64,000 bases of DNA from Mesorhizobium sp. ES1-1 (lineage in GTDB: Bacteria; Pseudomonadota; Alphaproteobacteria; Rhizobiales; Rhizobiaceae). The stretch's first letter is position 1. Each line of letters starts with the position of its first letter. The notes under the pieces are model-generated. The model saw only the letters and a list, made by a program, of their open reading frames with translations. It searched no databases and was not told the DNA's origin. Shown here piece by piece: positions 40,122 through 49,902 of this stretch. Position numbers and translations under genes: made by a program. The DNA lies in NCBI RefSeq assembly GCF_020164785.1, contig NZ_JAIUGX010000007.1, positions 1 through 64,000 on the forward strand, given 5' to 3'.

Positions 40122-40574
40122 ATGCTCAAAGGGATCAATCCGCTGCTCAATGCAGACGTCCTTCAGGCTTTGCGGGCCATGGGACATGGCGATGACCTGA
40201 TCATCGCCGACACCAATTTCCCCGCCGATTCGGTGGCGAAGCAGACGATGCATGGCAAGCTGCTGCGCATCGATGCGCCGGCGTCCGAAGTGGTGAAGGC
40301 CGTGCTGTCGCTCTACCCGTTGGACACGTTTGTCGATGATGCCGCCGCGCGTATGGAGATCGTCGGCAAGCCGGACGAGATTCCGCCGGTGCAGACGGAA
40401 GTCCAGAAGGAAATCGACAAAGCCGAGGGCAAGGCCTGGCCAATGATTTCCGTGGAGCGCTACGCATTCTACGAGCGTGCCAAGAAGGCCTATTGCGTCA
40501 TCCAGACCGGGGAGCGGCGCTTCTACGGCTGTTTCGCCTTTCGCAAGGGCGTCATCCCGCCGGACGCGGAGTAG
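40122..40574 (+). CDS. RbsD/FucU-family sugar mutarotase
   Basis: A 150-residue protein of the RbsD/FucU family, which interconverts the anomers of ribose or fucose. Features: MLKGINPLLNADVLQALRAMGHGDDLIIADTNFPA at the N-terminus (with the catalytic His-Gly-Asp) and the C-terminal IQTGERRFYGCFAFRKGVI. Length and the TGERRFYGC end favour FucU over RbsD. It follows the ATPase by 24 bases and precedes the kinase by four. Confidence 0.92.
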   Translation: MLKGINPLLNADVLQALRAMGHGDDLIIADTNFPADSVAKQTMHGKLLRIDAPASEVVKAVLSLYPLDTFVDDAAARMEIVGKPDEIPPVQTEVQKEIDKAEGKAWPMISVERYAFYERAKKAYCVIQTGERRFYGCFAFRKGVIPPDAE

Positions 40575-40578
40575 AGGC

Positions 40579-41568
40579 ATGGCCGCCGGAAAGCCTGTCG
40601 TCGTCCTGGGCGTCTTCGTGGCCGACACCGCCTATCGCGCCGACCGCCAGCCGCGCATCGGCGAGACGATCCTTGGCAATTCATTCAAGCTCGGGCCGGG
40701 CGGCAAGGGCTCGAACCAAGCGGTCGCCGCTGGCAAGCTTGGCGCCGACGTGACCTTTCTCACGCGACTTGGTATCGACCCGTTCGCCGACATGGCCAGG
40801 CGGACCTGGGCGGATGCGGGTGTGAAAAACGCCGTTATCGACACGCCCGAAAGCTATACCGGTGCGGCCTATATCTTCGTCGAGGAGACGACCGGCAATA
40901 ATGCCATCATCGTCAGCCCCGGCGCTGCCATGTTGGTCACCCCGGCCGATATCGAAGCCAATGGCGATCTGATCCGCTCTGCCGGCGTCTTCGTCACGCA
41001 ACTGGAGCAGCCCATCGATGCCGCGCTGCACGCCCTGGAGATGGCGCGGGGGGCGGGGGTGACCACCATCCTCAATCCGGCGCCCGCCGCGACGCTTCCC
41101 GACCGCATCTACGCACTGTGCGACTATCTCACCCCCAACGAGACGGAGGCGGAGGAACTGACCGGAATGAAGGTTTCTTCCGTCGACGAGGCTCGTCGCG
41201 CGGCCGACAGCTTGCTCGACAAAGGCGTCGGGACCGTCATCGTCACCCTTGGCGAAAAAGGTGCGCTTCTGCATTCCAAGAGCCGCTCCGACCATGTGCC
41301 GGCCGTCAATGCAGGCCCCGTGGTCGAGACAACTGGAGCGGGCGACGCGTTCAACGGCGGCTTGGCGGCGGCTTTGTCTCGGGGCGTCGAACCGCTGCAA
41401 GCCGTTCGCTTCGCCTGCGCTGTCGCCGGGATCTCGGTAACCCGGCCCGGAACAGCGCCCTCCATGCCGACGCTGCAAGAGGTCGACGCTCTTCTAGCTA
41501 GTCACATCATCGACAGGAGCCGCCGTGGCGGCACTCCCGAGCATCGCGCAAATTACAAGCGGGAATAA
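40579..41568 (+). CDS. Ribokinase-family carbohydrate kinase
   Basis: A 329-residue PfkB/ribokinase protein. The N-terminal pattern GGKGSNQAVAAGKLGADV and the C-terminal anion-hole motif ETTGAGDAFNGGLAAAL with the catalytic Asp are intact. It phosphorylates a sugar taken up by this cluster, probably ribose-like or a ketose. The ATG at 40579 is chosen; the longer reading overlaps the mutarotase gene heavily. Overall composition is close to RbsK. Confidence 0.93.
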   Translation: MAAGKPVVVLGVFVADTAYRADRQPRIGETILGNSFKLGPGGKGSNQAVAAGKLGADVTFLTRLGIDPFADMARRTWADAGVKNAVIDTPESYTGAAYIFVEETTGNNAIIVSPGAAMLVTPADIEANGDLIRSAGVFVTQLEQPIDAALHALEMARGAGVTTILNPAPAATLPDRIYALCDYLTPNETEAEELTGMKVSSVDEARRAADSLLDKGVGTVIVTLGEKGALLHSKSRSDHVPAVNAGPVVETTGAGDAFNGGLAAALSRGVEPLQAVRFACAVAGISVTRPGTAPSMPTLQEVDALLASHIIDRSRRGGTPEHRANYKRE

Positions 41569-41606
41569 GCAACGCATCGAACCACCTAAGTTTGCAGAAC
41601 GCTTCG

Positions 41607-43079
41607 CTATCGTGCCAAGCGTACCTGGCTGAGCGACTGCGCGATGCCGGAAAAGGCGGCAAGCAACTTAGCCGAGTCGGACGCGTCGAAATAGTGATCG
41701 CTGTCGGTGGCGCATTTTTCCAACATGGTCTTTGCGGCCGCATCGTCCACCATAAAGGCGACCGAGTAGACTTCGATGTTCTTGCTCTTTGCGTACGTGC
41801 AAAGCGTGAGCGTCTCGGTATTCACCGTGCCCAATTGCGTTGCAGCTGTTGCGGCGGTCGCGCTGAATGCGACGTGCCTGCCATCAGAAGACTGGAACCG
41901 GCGAGTGTTCTCGCCGTCGGTCATCAGAAGCAGAGCCTTGCGCGGCACTTTGTTCGCCAGGTCATAGCTGGCAGCTTCGGTCAGCGGTGCGGTCGGCGAC
42001 AGCACGTTAATGCCCCAGATTAATCCCGCTGGAATGTATGTGTAGGGTTCGTAACTGCCGAGGCTGTAAACCATGCCATCGATCGCGCCCTTGAGGGCAA
42101 TCTTGTCAGTGGTGAGGGTCACGATCGGGTTAAGGCACTTCTGGCTTGTATCGAGATAGCCCGGATAGGTCACCGTCGGGACCGTGTCGTTCAGGCGATA
42201 GGTGCCTGTGTTGCGCGATCCGATGCAGCCATACCATTTGAAGTACTGGGCGGCCTTCGCAGGCGTGGTGCAACTCTCTTTGTTTGCCCAGGTGCTGGGC
42301 TTTCTCGCGGTACATGCGCCTGTGCAGGTCTTTGGCTTGAGGACCCCGTCGACATAGGTCGAACAATCATATGACGGCGCATATGCGGTGCATGCACCCA
42401 AGACTTCGGTCAACTGCGTCGTGCAGCCGGATTTCGGCACGGCCGCGACTGTGTAGTCAGCCGGGACAGTGAGCCAAGATTCGTATCGGTAGCCGGTGCC
42501 GACATTGACATAGTCAGCATAGGGCACCAGCCCAATCTTCACGTCAGCGTCTGGGTTCGACATAAGCTCGGTGACCAACGCGTTGGCGGCCGTCTTGAGC
42601 GATGCTAGTTTTGTGACCCCGTTCGCGTTGAGTTCGGCCATTGAATAGGTATTGTCCAGCACCAGCGCGACTTCGACGCTGCCGGTTACCGCGCGCATGG
42701 CCAGGGCCGAAACGCCGACATGCATCGTATCCATACGCGCTATGCGCATGAATGTGAGCGGGACGTCGGCCGAGAGAGCGATATCGACCTTGCCGTCATT
42801 GGCGGAGAGAGAGGCGATCTGCACATTCTCCACGGAAGGGTCGGTCTGGTTTGCTGCGACATAGGCATCGGCCATCTGCCGCATGCGCACCTGGTCCGTT
42901 TCCTTGGAACTGGCAACGGCCAGCGCGGCGGCGTCGGCAACCGTTTGTAGTCTGCTGCGAGCCGCCGTCAGGCGGGTGTAGTCCACCGCCATGCCCATGC
43001 CCAGGATCAACGGCACCATGCACAGCGCGCCGAGAATTGCCAGATTGCCGCCTTCGGATCTGAAAAACGCCTTCAACAT
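41607..43079 (-). CDS. TadG-like protein with von Willebrand A domain
   Basis: A 490-residue protein with a prepilin/TadE-TadG-like N-terminus (GGNLAILGALCMVPLILGMGMAVDYTRLTAARSRLQTVADAAALA). A von Willebrand A domain runs through the rest; its MIDAS text is LVLDNTYSMAE (D-N-T-Y-S in place of DxSxS). Six or more Cys in the middle region (QLTEVLGACTAYAPSYDC…) suggest disulfides. No other tad/flp pilus genes are in view, so it is an orphan. A role in pilus or envelope adhesion is inferred. Confidence 0.82.
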   Translation of the reverse strand: MLKAFFRSEGGNLAILGALCMVPLILGMGMAVDYTRLTAARSRLQTVADAAALAVASSKETDQVRMRQMADAYVAANQTDPSVENVQIASLSANDGKVDIALSADVPLTFMRIARMDTMHVGVSALAMRAVTGSVEVALVLDNTYSMAELNANGVTKLASLKTAANALVTELMSNPDADVKIGLVPYADYVNVGTGYRYESWLTVPADYTVAAVPKSGCTTQLTEVLGACTAYAPSYDCSTYVDGVLKPKTCTGACTARKPSTWANKESCTTPAKAAQYFKWYGCIGSRNTGTYRLNDTVPTVTYPGYLDTSQKCLNPIVTLTTDKIALKGAIDGMVYSLGSYEPYTYIPAGLIWGINVLSPTAPLTEAASYDLANKVPRKALLLMTDGENTRRFQSSDGRHVAFSATAATAATQLGTVNTETLTLCTYAKSKNIEVYSVAFMVDDAAAKTMLEKCATDSDHYFDASDSAKLLAAFSGIAQSLSQVRLAR

Positions 43080-43845
43080 TTATAAGCCCACCCCATCTAC
43101 TTCACTACCTGCTAAAGGATGGCCGTTGAATATCGGTTTCTTTTTAGAGTTGAATATTAGTAAACTCGGGACAAATACCTAAAATTGTACGCATTGCGCC
43201 CCACAGGCACCGGGCCGTTCTTGGAGCCTCGGCGACGCTGAGGCCAGCTATGCCGAACACTCAAAGTCCCATAGCTGATGGAATCCGCGCTGGATGAAAT
43301 CGATTAGCAATAAACGGAGACAGACCTCTTGACTTCGGCTCCGCGCGGCAGCTTGTATTTGTGCGCCGCACAAAAGGATGTCCGCGATGAGGTTCCGTAT
43401 CCCCCTTCCGGGAGGCGCGCTGACGGTCAAGACCTATCAAGCACTGAACCGCGACGAGCGCGACAATGCACGAAGACTGATCAGTTTCGTTGGCTTGTAC
43501 TTCATTTGGCACAAAAACAAGAAACCCAGGTGGTTCGACCAGGTTTGATCCACTGGTGCTCGACAGTCCGGCGAAGAACCCAGCATGGAGCTAGCACACG
43601 GCATAAACGAAGCAGCCTCGCCCCCGACCTGACGAGGGGCAGCGCTGCATGCCTTGGGATTCGCAGCCGTATCGACCGAAAATTCAGCCTGAAATACCGG
43701 GATCGGGAAGGGGCATGACGGATCATTGGGCGGGAACAAGAAGTCCCGTTCAGGCCGCAATGCTCTTCTGTTCAAAAGGGGAAGAGTCTGACTGCCGTTA
43801 GGCATTCAGACTTTGGCCATTGTCAATCATCCATGTGATTGAGAA
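43080..43845. other. Long non-coding stretch before the tRNAs
   Basis: A 766-base interval. Several short ORFs exist on both strands, but none has a plausible start with ribosome site, codon bias like its neighbours, or a recognisable motif. The first 150 bases are more AT-rich than the surroundings and could hold the promoter of the vWA gene. No clear repeats, hairpin cluster or integrase remnant. A small RNA is possible but not supported. Confidence 0.5.
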
Positions 43846-43922
43846 TGGCGCGAGTGACGGGGCTCGAACCCGCGACCTCCGGCGTGACAGGCCGGCACTC
43901 TAACCAACTGAGCTACACCCGC
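43846..43922 (-). tRNA. tRNA-Asp (GTC)
   Basis: A 77-base cloverleaf on the − strand with encoded CCA. Acceptor GCGGGTG pairs with CACTCGC, discriminator G73. Anticodon arm CCGGC, loop CTGTCAC, GCCGG gives anticodon GTC. Confidence 0.97.
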
Positions 43923-44139
43923 GCATTGACGAGCACGTGTCAGCCGTGTTCGTCGTTGGGCCGCTGGATAAGGGGTTCGCCACCGGGTGTCAAGCGCGGC
44001 GGGACAGCATAACGGCAAACAGGAGAAGGTTTTTTGACAGCTACCGTTTTATCGGCAGATCCGTCATTTAACCGCCTCGGCTGATAATCATTTGGCCTTG
44101 CGAAGCAGAGCCCGACCGCTTAAAGGTCCGGCCCGGAGC

Positions 44140-44215
<76 letters not shown>

Positions 44216-44325
44216 TTCAACGCGCTGACAAGCGGCGTCCTCCGGACACTTGCATGGCCCAAGGTTGTGTCTTGAAGTGAGACGACGTCGAACTTTCCGG
44301 ATCGCCGCGGGCAGAGTGCTGGATC

Positions 44326-45984
44326 ATGGACGAGAACCATCGCCTCGCGATTGAAGAACTGGTTTCCCGCCAGGTCCGCGACAAGCGGATTCCGTCGATC
44401 TCCTACGCATTGACGGACCGGGAAGGAGTGCTCGCCACCGGCCATGTCACACATTCGGGCGCAGAGCGTCCGCTCGATGAGCGCACGCTATTCCGGATCG
44501 GCTCGCTGACGAAGATGTTCACCGCCATCGGCATTATGCAATTGGCCGAGCGGGGCATGGTGGACATCGATGCTCCCGTCTCACGCTACATTCCCGGCTT
44601 CAACCCCGAAAACCCTTTCCGGGCGAAGGACGGGGAGACTTCTCAGCCCGACATCACGTTGCGCAAGCTGATGAGTCACACGGCTGGCCTAGTCAGGGAG
44701 GCGGAGGCCGGCCACTATCTTGATGACAGCAATCCGCCGCTCGCTATAACGGTGGATGGCCTGAAATCCTCGGTCCTGAAGGCCGATCCGCATGCCGGCC
44801 TCATGCATTATTCCAATGCCGGCATTGCCGTCGCGGGCGCGGTGATCGAGCGCGTCAGCGGTCTTGCCTATGACGACTATGTGCGTGCCAATATCCTCCT
44901 GCCGCTCGGCATGGACGATACGCATTTTTCCCTGTCGGCCGATGTGAGTGACAGGCTGGCGCCTGCCTCGATGTGGACCATCAGCGGTGATCTGGCGGCG
45001 CCGGTCTTCGATCTCGGCGGTGTGCCCGCCGGTAACGTCTATTCGACCGTTTCCGACATGACGAAGTTCGCTTCCTGTCTCCTGCGCGGCGGGTTCGCAT
45101 CCGACGGCAGTCGCGTGGTGTCGCCGGCCTCACTGGAGACGATGTGGAGGCCGGTGGGCCGGCGGCCGGCGGGCTATACAGGCAGCCTCGCCGGTTACGG
45201 CCTGGGCTTTGGTACCGGCAATGTCCATGGCTGGAAGTCGATCGGCCATGGCGGTGCCGTCTATGGCTATGCCTCGCAGCTTCTCGTGCTGCCGCATGCC
45301 GGACTGGCCGCGCTGGTGTTCTCGACCCTCGATTTCTCAAACCAGATCGCCGACCGGCTGGCGCGGCGCGCCTTGCAGGTTGGTCTTGCTGCGCGCAAAA
45401 TGGGGACGATGCCCAAGCAGGAGGCTTCGCACCTGCCTCTGTCGGCGGACCATCTGACCGTCATGCCAGGCCTATATCACGCGCCTGGGGCAGGCGAAAC
45501 GGTCGAGCTGCGCGCATCCGAAGGACGGCTCTATCTGATGGGCGAGGGCGTTCCGTTGGAGGTCAGACACAGCGGCGGCGAAAGTTTCATCATCGACGGC
45601 CGCATCTATGGACCGGAAGCGGATTACCCCTACCTTGATCTCTCCTACGATCTCGGAAGCGGGACCCTGACCTGGAAGGACAAGCACTGGACGCGCAAGC
45701 CGGCGTCCGGGGAACCGATACCGGAAACGCTGCAACCGCATCTCGGCGTCTACGGCCCTGCGTTCAACCCGACCTATCTTTCCTACGCTGACGGCCGCCT
45801 CCACTGCCTGATCGAATATTTCTGCTCGCACCATTGCGAGCCGTTGACGGATGGCACCTACAGGATGCACGGCCTGCTCTACGAGGGCGAGACGCTGGAG
45901 CTTGATGCGGTCGATGCAATCGGCAGGGCCGGAATCCGTGTCGGCCCGATGTTCCTGGCGCGAAAGCTGGCTGAACAGATCTGA
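44326..45984 (+). CDS. β-lactamase-fold serine hydrolase (peptidase S12 like)
   Basis: A 552-residue serine hydrolase of the PF00144 β-lactamase/EstB/D-peptidase group. Nucleophile motif S60-L-T-K63 and Y162-S-N motif are present, with SHTAGL and a C-terminal HGGAVYG-like HxG motif (IGHGGAVYG). A C-terminal extension of about 180 residues with β-rich, lipocalin-like text follows. No signal peptide is visible, so it is probably cytoplasmic. Family members hydrolyse D-amino-acid peptides and esters; MlrB of microcystin degradation belongs here. Next to the PLP and M81 genes. Confidence 0.85.
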   Translation: MDENHRLAIEELVSRQVRDKRIPSISYALTDREGVLATGHVTHSGAERPLDERTLFRIGSLTKMFTAIGIMQLAERGMVDIDAPVSRYIPGFNPENPFRAKDGETSQPDITLRKLMSHTAGLVREAEAGHYLDDSNPPLAITVDGLKSSVLKADPHAGLMHYSNAGIAVAGAVIERVSGLAYDDYVRANILLPLGMDDTHFSLSADVSDRLAPASMWTISGDLAAPVFDLGGVPAGNVYSTVSDMTKFASCLLRGGFASDGSRVVSPASLETMWRPVGRRPAGYTGSLAGYGLGFGTGNVHGWKSIGHGGAVYGYASQLLVLPHAGLAALVFSTLDFSNQIADRLARRALQVGLAARKMGTMPKQEASHLPLSADHLTVMPGLYHAPGAGETVELRASEGRLYLMGEGVPLEVRHSGGESFIIDGRIYGPEADYPYLDLSYDLGSGTLTWKDKHWTRKPASGEPIPETLQPHLGVYGPAFNPTYLSYADGRLHCLIEYFCSHHCEPLTDGTYRMHGLLYEGETLELDAVDAIGRAGIRVGPMFLARKLAEQI

Positions 45985-46009
45985 GCGCCGCCGGGATGAA
46001 TAGCCTGCC

Positions 46010-47284
46010 TCAGAAGTAGGTCTTCACTGCTCCTGTTATGTCGTAGGCGTCGTTGACGAGGAACAGCACATCCCATTTGTCGAATGTCGTGCAAGGATGA
46101 GAGATCCCCAGTCCGACGCGGTCGCCGATCTTGAGGGGTGCGGTTTGCGGATAGCGCAGATAGGCATGCTGGTCATTGCTGGCGATAATCTCGCAGTCCC
46201 TCAATCTGACGGGCATTTCGCCATCGCGCGAGATCAGGAGCGGAACCGGAAAGCCGGAATCCGTGCCGAAATCGCGCTTGCCGGCCGTCAGTATCGCCAG
46301 GCCGGGCTCTGGACAAGATTGGACATGGGTCCATATTTCCAGCGCGTTGATCAACCCGACAGACTCGGCGGTTGCCGCCAGGATGCGCTTCTGCTCGGCC
46401 TGGTAAACGCCGGAATCGTGGCTGACATAGCAACCACTGCGCGTGACGATTTGGGCGCCGGTACCGGCCAAGCCGTCCATTACAATATCATAGAAGGATG
46501 AGCCGCCCGCGGTGACAAGCGGCGGGGTGCGTTCGAACAAAGCTTCCGTTGCGCAGCTGCCAAAAAGCGCCACGATCTCATCGACAAAGGCGGCGACCGC
46601 ATCTGCGGGGCCACCGTTCTTTGGTTTCAAAAGACCTTCAAAGGCTTCGACGCCGCAGAGCTTCAGTTCAGGGGCAGCGCGCGCGGCCCGGGCGATTGCG
46701 AGCGCCTGTTCATTGTCACGGCATCCTGTCCTGCCGCCCAAATATCCGCGCTCGACCAACACTTGGATAGGAGAAGCGTTTGCTCCACCGCGCCGCACCG
46801 CTTCGCATGCCGCTTGGATGCCTTCCAGGCTGTCCACCAGCATGAAGAAATCCAGGCCGGGCGATGCGCTGAGTTCTGCCACCAGGGCGTCTAGTTCGAG
46901 CTTGCCGACCAGCTGGTTAGCCAGAACGATCCGATCGATGCCAAATCGGCGGCAGACCTTTAGCTGATGCAGCGTTGCGACCGTTACGCCCCAGGCGCCG
47001 TCTCGAAGCTGCCGCTCCATGATCTGAGGCGCCATCGTGGTCTTGACATGCGGGGCTATCACGGCGTTTCGCCTGGCCACAAAGGCCTGCATCCAGCGCG
47101 AATTGTGATCGAGCGCCGATTCGCGGAGCACGGCTGCTGGAAGCGGAACGTCGCCGCGCATCAGGTTCCAGCCCATCTTGCCGACGTCGAGAAGTCGCGC
47201 AGAGTGGCCGGGCGGAATGCCTTTAATTGTCTCGTCGAGGACCAGATCGTTCAGAAGTTCGAGATTCATTGCGTCTGCTTTCAT
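46010..47284 (-). CDS. D-threonine aldolase / D-serine dehydratase-like PLP protein
   Basis: A 424-residue alanine-racemase-fold PLP enzyme. The PLP lysine is K81 in IAPHVKTTMAPQ. The metal site of the D-serine-dehydratase-like C-terminal domain is H396-P-C398-T-T-F-D402-K-W. Related enzymes cleave D-threonine or dehydrate D-serine, acting on D-amino acids. I chose the ATG at 47284; another at 47287 precedes it directly and one at 47269 follows. Longer readings are antisense to the M81 gene. It is convergent with the serine hydrolase and divergent from the M81 gene. Confidence 0.88.
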   Translation of the reverse strand: MKADAMNLELLNDLVLDETIKGIPPGHSARLLDVGKMGWNLMRGDVPLPAAVLRESALDHNSRWMQAFVARRNAVIAPHVKTTMAPQIMERQLRDGAWGVTVATLHQLKVCRRFGIDRIVLANQLVGKLELDALVAELSASPGLDFFMLVDSLEGIQAACEAVRRGGANASPIQVLVERGYLGGRTGCRDNEQALAIARAARAAPELKLCGVEAFEGLLKPKNGGPADAVAAFVDEIVALFGSCATEALFERTPPLVTAGGSSFYDIVMDGLAGTGAQIVTRSGCYVSHDSGVYQAEQKRILAATAESVGLINALEIWTHVQSCPEPGLAILTAGKRDFGTDSGFPVPLLISRDGEMPVRLRDCEIIASNDQHAYLRYPQTAPLKIGDRVGLGISHPCTTFDKWDVLFLVNDAYDITGAVKTYF

Positions 47285-47380
47285 CATGCATCCGTGCGGA
47301 CGGCCGTTCTGCAGCGCACTGCCCGGTGCCACGCTTTCCGCCCGCTTGGCGCTTGCATGAATCATAGAATGGTTTGATGA

Positions 47381-47399
47381 TAAGAAAAGATTTTTCTTA
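47381..47399. promoter_or_regulatory. Perfect palindrome, candidate operator
   Basis: TAAGAAAA and TTTTCTTA, separated by GAT, make a 19-base perfect inverted repeat in the 141-base gap between the divergent PLP enzyme and M81 genes. It lies 27 bases before the M81 ATG and looks like an operator. A related GAAA…TTTTC element precedes the dpp operon. Confidence 0.55.
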
Positions 47400-47425
47400 A
47401 ACGAAACACCGTCGAAGAGGGCGCG

Positions 47426-48895
47426 ATGCGGATTTTCATAGCGGGTATGGACACGGAGACCAACACCTTCGCACCGATACCGACCGGCTATCACAGCTTC
47501 GAGGAAATGGGCATTGCCCGCGGCGACGCCACCACCAAGGCGCTCAATGAACCATCCTGCCAGCTCTATGTCTGGCGTCAGCGCGGCGAGGCCGATGGGC
47601 ACGAAATCATCGAGAGTCTTTGCGTTTGTGCCGAGCCGGGCGGCATCACCATCCGCAAGGTCTATGAGCAATTTCGCGACGAGATCATCAGCGACCTCAA
47701 GGCCGCCATGCCCGTAGACTGCGTGCTGCTCGCGCTGCACGGTGCTTTCGTCGCGGAGGGATATGACGATACGGAGGGCGACCTGCTGGCGCATGTGCGG
47801 GCAACTGTCGGTCCGGACATTCCCGTGGGTGCCGAGCTTGACCTGCACTGTCACACGACCCGCGAAATGGTCGACAATGCCACGGCGATCATCGCCTACA
47901 AGGAATATCCCCACACCGACATCATGGATCGCGCCGGGGAACTGTACCGGATCATCGTCGATGCGGTGGAAGGCAAGGTCCGGCCCGTGATGGCGCTGTA
48001 TGACTGTCGCATGATCAGCACCTTTCGCGTGCAGGAGCAGCCGATGCGCGGTTTCGTCGACGGCATGATAGCGGCCGAAGGCAAGGATGGTATCCTGTCC
48101 GTCTCGCTTGGCCATGGCTTTCCGCATGGCGACGTCGAAGACGTCGGCGCCAGGATGCTGGTGGTCACCGATGGCGACAAATCACTGGCCGAGACCACGG
48201 CGGAGAAGTTCGGCAGGCAGCTCTTTGCGCTTAGGCACGAGCTCACCCCGAAATTCCTCGGCATTGACGAGGCGCTGGATCTCGCACTGGCCGAGAGGGA
48301 AGGGCCGGTGGTGATAGCCGATGTGTCCGACAATGCCGGAGGTGGCGCGCCGGGCGACTCGACCTATATTCTGCGGCGGCTGGTCGAACGCGGCATTACC
48401 GATGTCGCCAGCGCAATGTACTGGGATCCGATCGCTTATCGCTTCTGTGTCGAGGCAGGCGTCGGCGGGACCATCGATCTTCGCATCGGCGGCAAATGCG
48501 GCGTTTTTTCCGGCATGCCGATGGACCTGCGTATCACCGTCAACGGCCTCGGCCGCGATCTAACCCAGCGATTCGGCACAATGCCCTGGCCGCTTGGGGA
48601 CGCTGCGTGGGTTACCACGGACGGCGGCATCGACCTGATCATCAACACCGTGCGCACACAGGTCTTCCACCCCGACTGCATGACCGCGCTCGGCCTTGAC
48701 CCGGCCGGCAAACGCATCATCATCGTGAAGTCCAACTACCATTTTCAGGCAGGCTTTGCGCCGATCGCAAGCCGCATTCTCTTTTGCGCACCGCCTGGCG
48801 CGACCCAGCCGAACTTCGCCTCGATTCCCTACACGAAGCTCAAGAACCCCTACTGGCCGAAGGTGGAGGACCCATTCGCGGCCGATGCGGCTTAA
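47426..48895 (+). CDS. M81 metallopeptidase, MlrC-like
   Basis: A 489-residue M81 family protein (microcystinase C type). The zinc arrangement is visible: D139-x-H141 in ELDLHCHTT, and H163 in EYPHTD, with the same 22-residue spacing between the two histidines as I remember for MlrC. The N-terminal RIFIAGMDTETNTFAP contains a Glu expected as another ligand, and GGGAPGDSTY is the C-terminal block. MlrC cleaves linear microcystin and its tetrapeptide. No signal peptide. Function in this strain is inferred to be peptide hydrolysis of unknown substrate. Confidence 0.88.
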   Translation: MRIFIAGMDTETNTFAPIPTGYHSFEEMGIARGDATTKALNEPSCQLYVWRQRGEADGHEIIESLCVCAEPGGITIRKVYEQFRDEIISDLKAAMPVDCVLLALHGAFVAEGYDDTEGDLLAHVRATVGPDIPVGAELDLHCHTTREMVDNATAIIAYKEYPHTDIMDRAGELYRIIVDAVEGKVRPVMALYDCRMISTFRVQEQPMRGFVDGMIAAEGKDGILSVSLGHGFPHGDVEDVGARMLVVTDGDKSLAETTAEKFGRQLFALRHELTPKFLGIDEALDLALAEREGPVVIADVSDNAGGGAPGDSTYILRRLVERGITDVASAMYWDPIAYRFCVEAGVGGTIDLRIGGKCGVFSGMPMDLRITVNGLGRDLTQRFGTMPWPLGDAAWVTTDGGIDLIINTVRTQVFHPDCMTALGLDPAGKRIIIVKSNYHFQAGFAPIASRILFCAPPGATQPNFASIPYTKLKNPYWPKVEDPFAADAA

Positions 48896-49902
48896 GTACC
48901 GGCACCGTTCGGAAGTAATGATGCTGATGGCGACGCCAGGCGCGGGATCGCTGTCTCGTTCACGCCCGTGACGAGGTGGCAGCGAACCGCTCGCAATCCG
49001 TCGGCGGGCACGAGGAGCTGCGGCAACTCGCAGCCGGTCGTCGCCCAGGGACAGCGCTCCCGATAGAAGCAACCGGTCGGCAGCGTCCGGTTGCTGGGCA
49101 ACTCGCCGGCCCGGGCTGCGATCGAGGCCAGCGGTCGTTCGAAACTCGGAACGGCATCGAGGAGCGTTCTGGTGTAGGGATGCTTGGGCGCGTCAAGCAC
49201 GTCGAGCGCCGGGCCCTCTTCGACGATCTGCCCGAGATACATGACCGCGACGCGATCCGCCACGTGCCGCACCAGCGATACGTCATGCGAAATGAGCACA
49301 TAAGACAGTTTTCGCTCTGCCTGCAGCCCCAGCAGGAGATTGACGATCTGTGCCTGCACCGAAACGTCCAGCGCCGATGTCGGCTCGTCCAGCACCAGCA
49401 GCGCCGGCTCGACCGCCAGCGCCCTGGCGATAGCGATGCGCTGCCGCTGCCCACCCGAGAATTCGTGCGGATAGCGGTCGACATGCTCCGGCCGCAGGCC
49501 AACTGAAACGGCAAGCTCGGTCGCCCGATCGATCAGTTCTTTCCGTGCATATCCGCCGCGAATATGCAGAGGCTCGGTGATGAGGCGCCATACGGGTAGC
49601 CGAGGATCGAGCGACGACTGCGGATCTTGGAAAATGATCTGCATGTGAGTGCGGCGCGAATGATCGCGTTCAGTTCCCCGCAGCTTGATCGAGCCGGCCG
49701 AAACGCTCGTCAGGCCAAGGATTGCCTGGCCGAGTGTCGACTTTCCACAGCCCGATTCACCGACGATGCCGATCGTTTCGCCTTCGGCTACGCTGAAGGA
49801 CACGCCGTTGACGGCATGGACGTCGGCCCCGCCGAACCATCCCGATGTCACGCGGTAGCGGACTTCGACGTCTTCTACGGAGAGGAGAGGAGGCTCGGTC
49901 AC
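48892..49902 (-). CDS. dppF: Oligopeptide ABC transporter ATPase (DppF/OppF type)
   Basis: A 336-residue ATPase with Walker A GESGCGKST, signature FSGGQRQRIAIARALA, Walker B LLVLDEPTSALDV and the C-terminal oligopeptide-transporter Cys-rich tail (GCFYRERCPWATTGCE), probably an iron-sulfur or zinc site. Start is a GTG at 49902 overlapping the dppD stop by four bases (GTGA). Longer readings upstream are antisense. Its last codon overlaps the stop of the convergent M81 gene. Confidence 0.92.
   Translation of the reverse strand: MTEPPLLSVEDVEVRYRVTSGWFGGADVHAVNGVSFSVAEGETIGIVGESGCGKSTLGQAILGLTSVSAGSIKLRGTERDHSRRTHMQIIFQDPQSSLDPRLPVWRLITEPLHIRGGYARKELIDRATELAVSVGLRPEHVDRYPHEFSGGQRQRIAIARALAVEPALLVLDEPTSALDVSVQAQIVNLLLGLQAERKLSYVLISHDVSLVRHVADRVAVMYLGQIVEEGPALDVLDAPKHPYTRTLLDAVPSFERPLASIAARAGELPSNRTLPTGCFYRERCPWATTGCELPQLLVPADGLRAVRCHLVTGVNETAIPRLASPSASLLPNGAGT

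Noticed and set aside
38958..40628. 556-residue ORF on the − strand across the ABC ATPase and mutarotase
   Set aside because: Antisense shadow of two well-supported + strand genes in high-GC DNA.
43329..43805. Short overlapping ORFs on both strands before tRNA-Asp
   Set aside because: No ribosome sites, no motifs and no codon preference matching real neighbours.
47285..48127. N-terminal extension of the PLP enzyme to 705 residues
   Set aside because: It is antisense to the M81 gene; the alanine-racemase-like fold starts near 47284.
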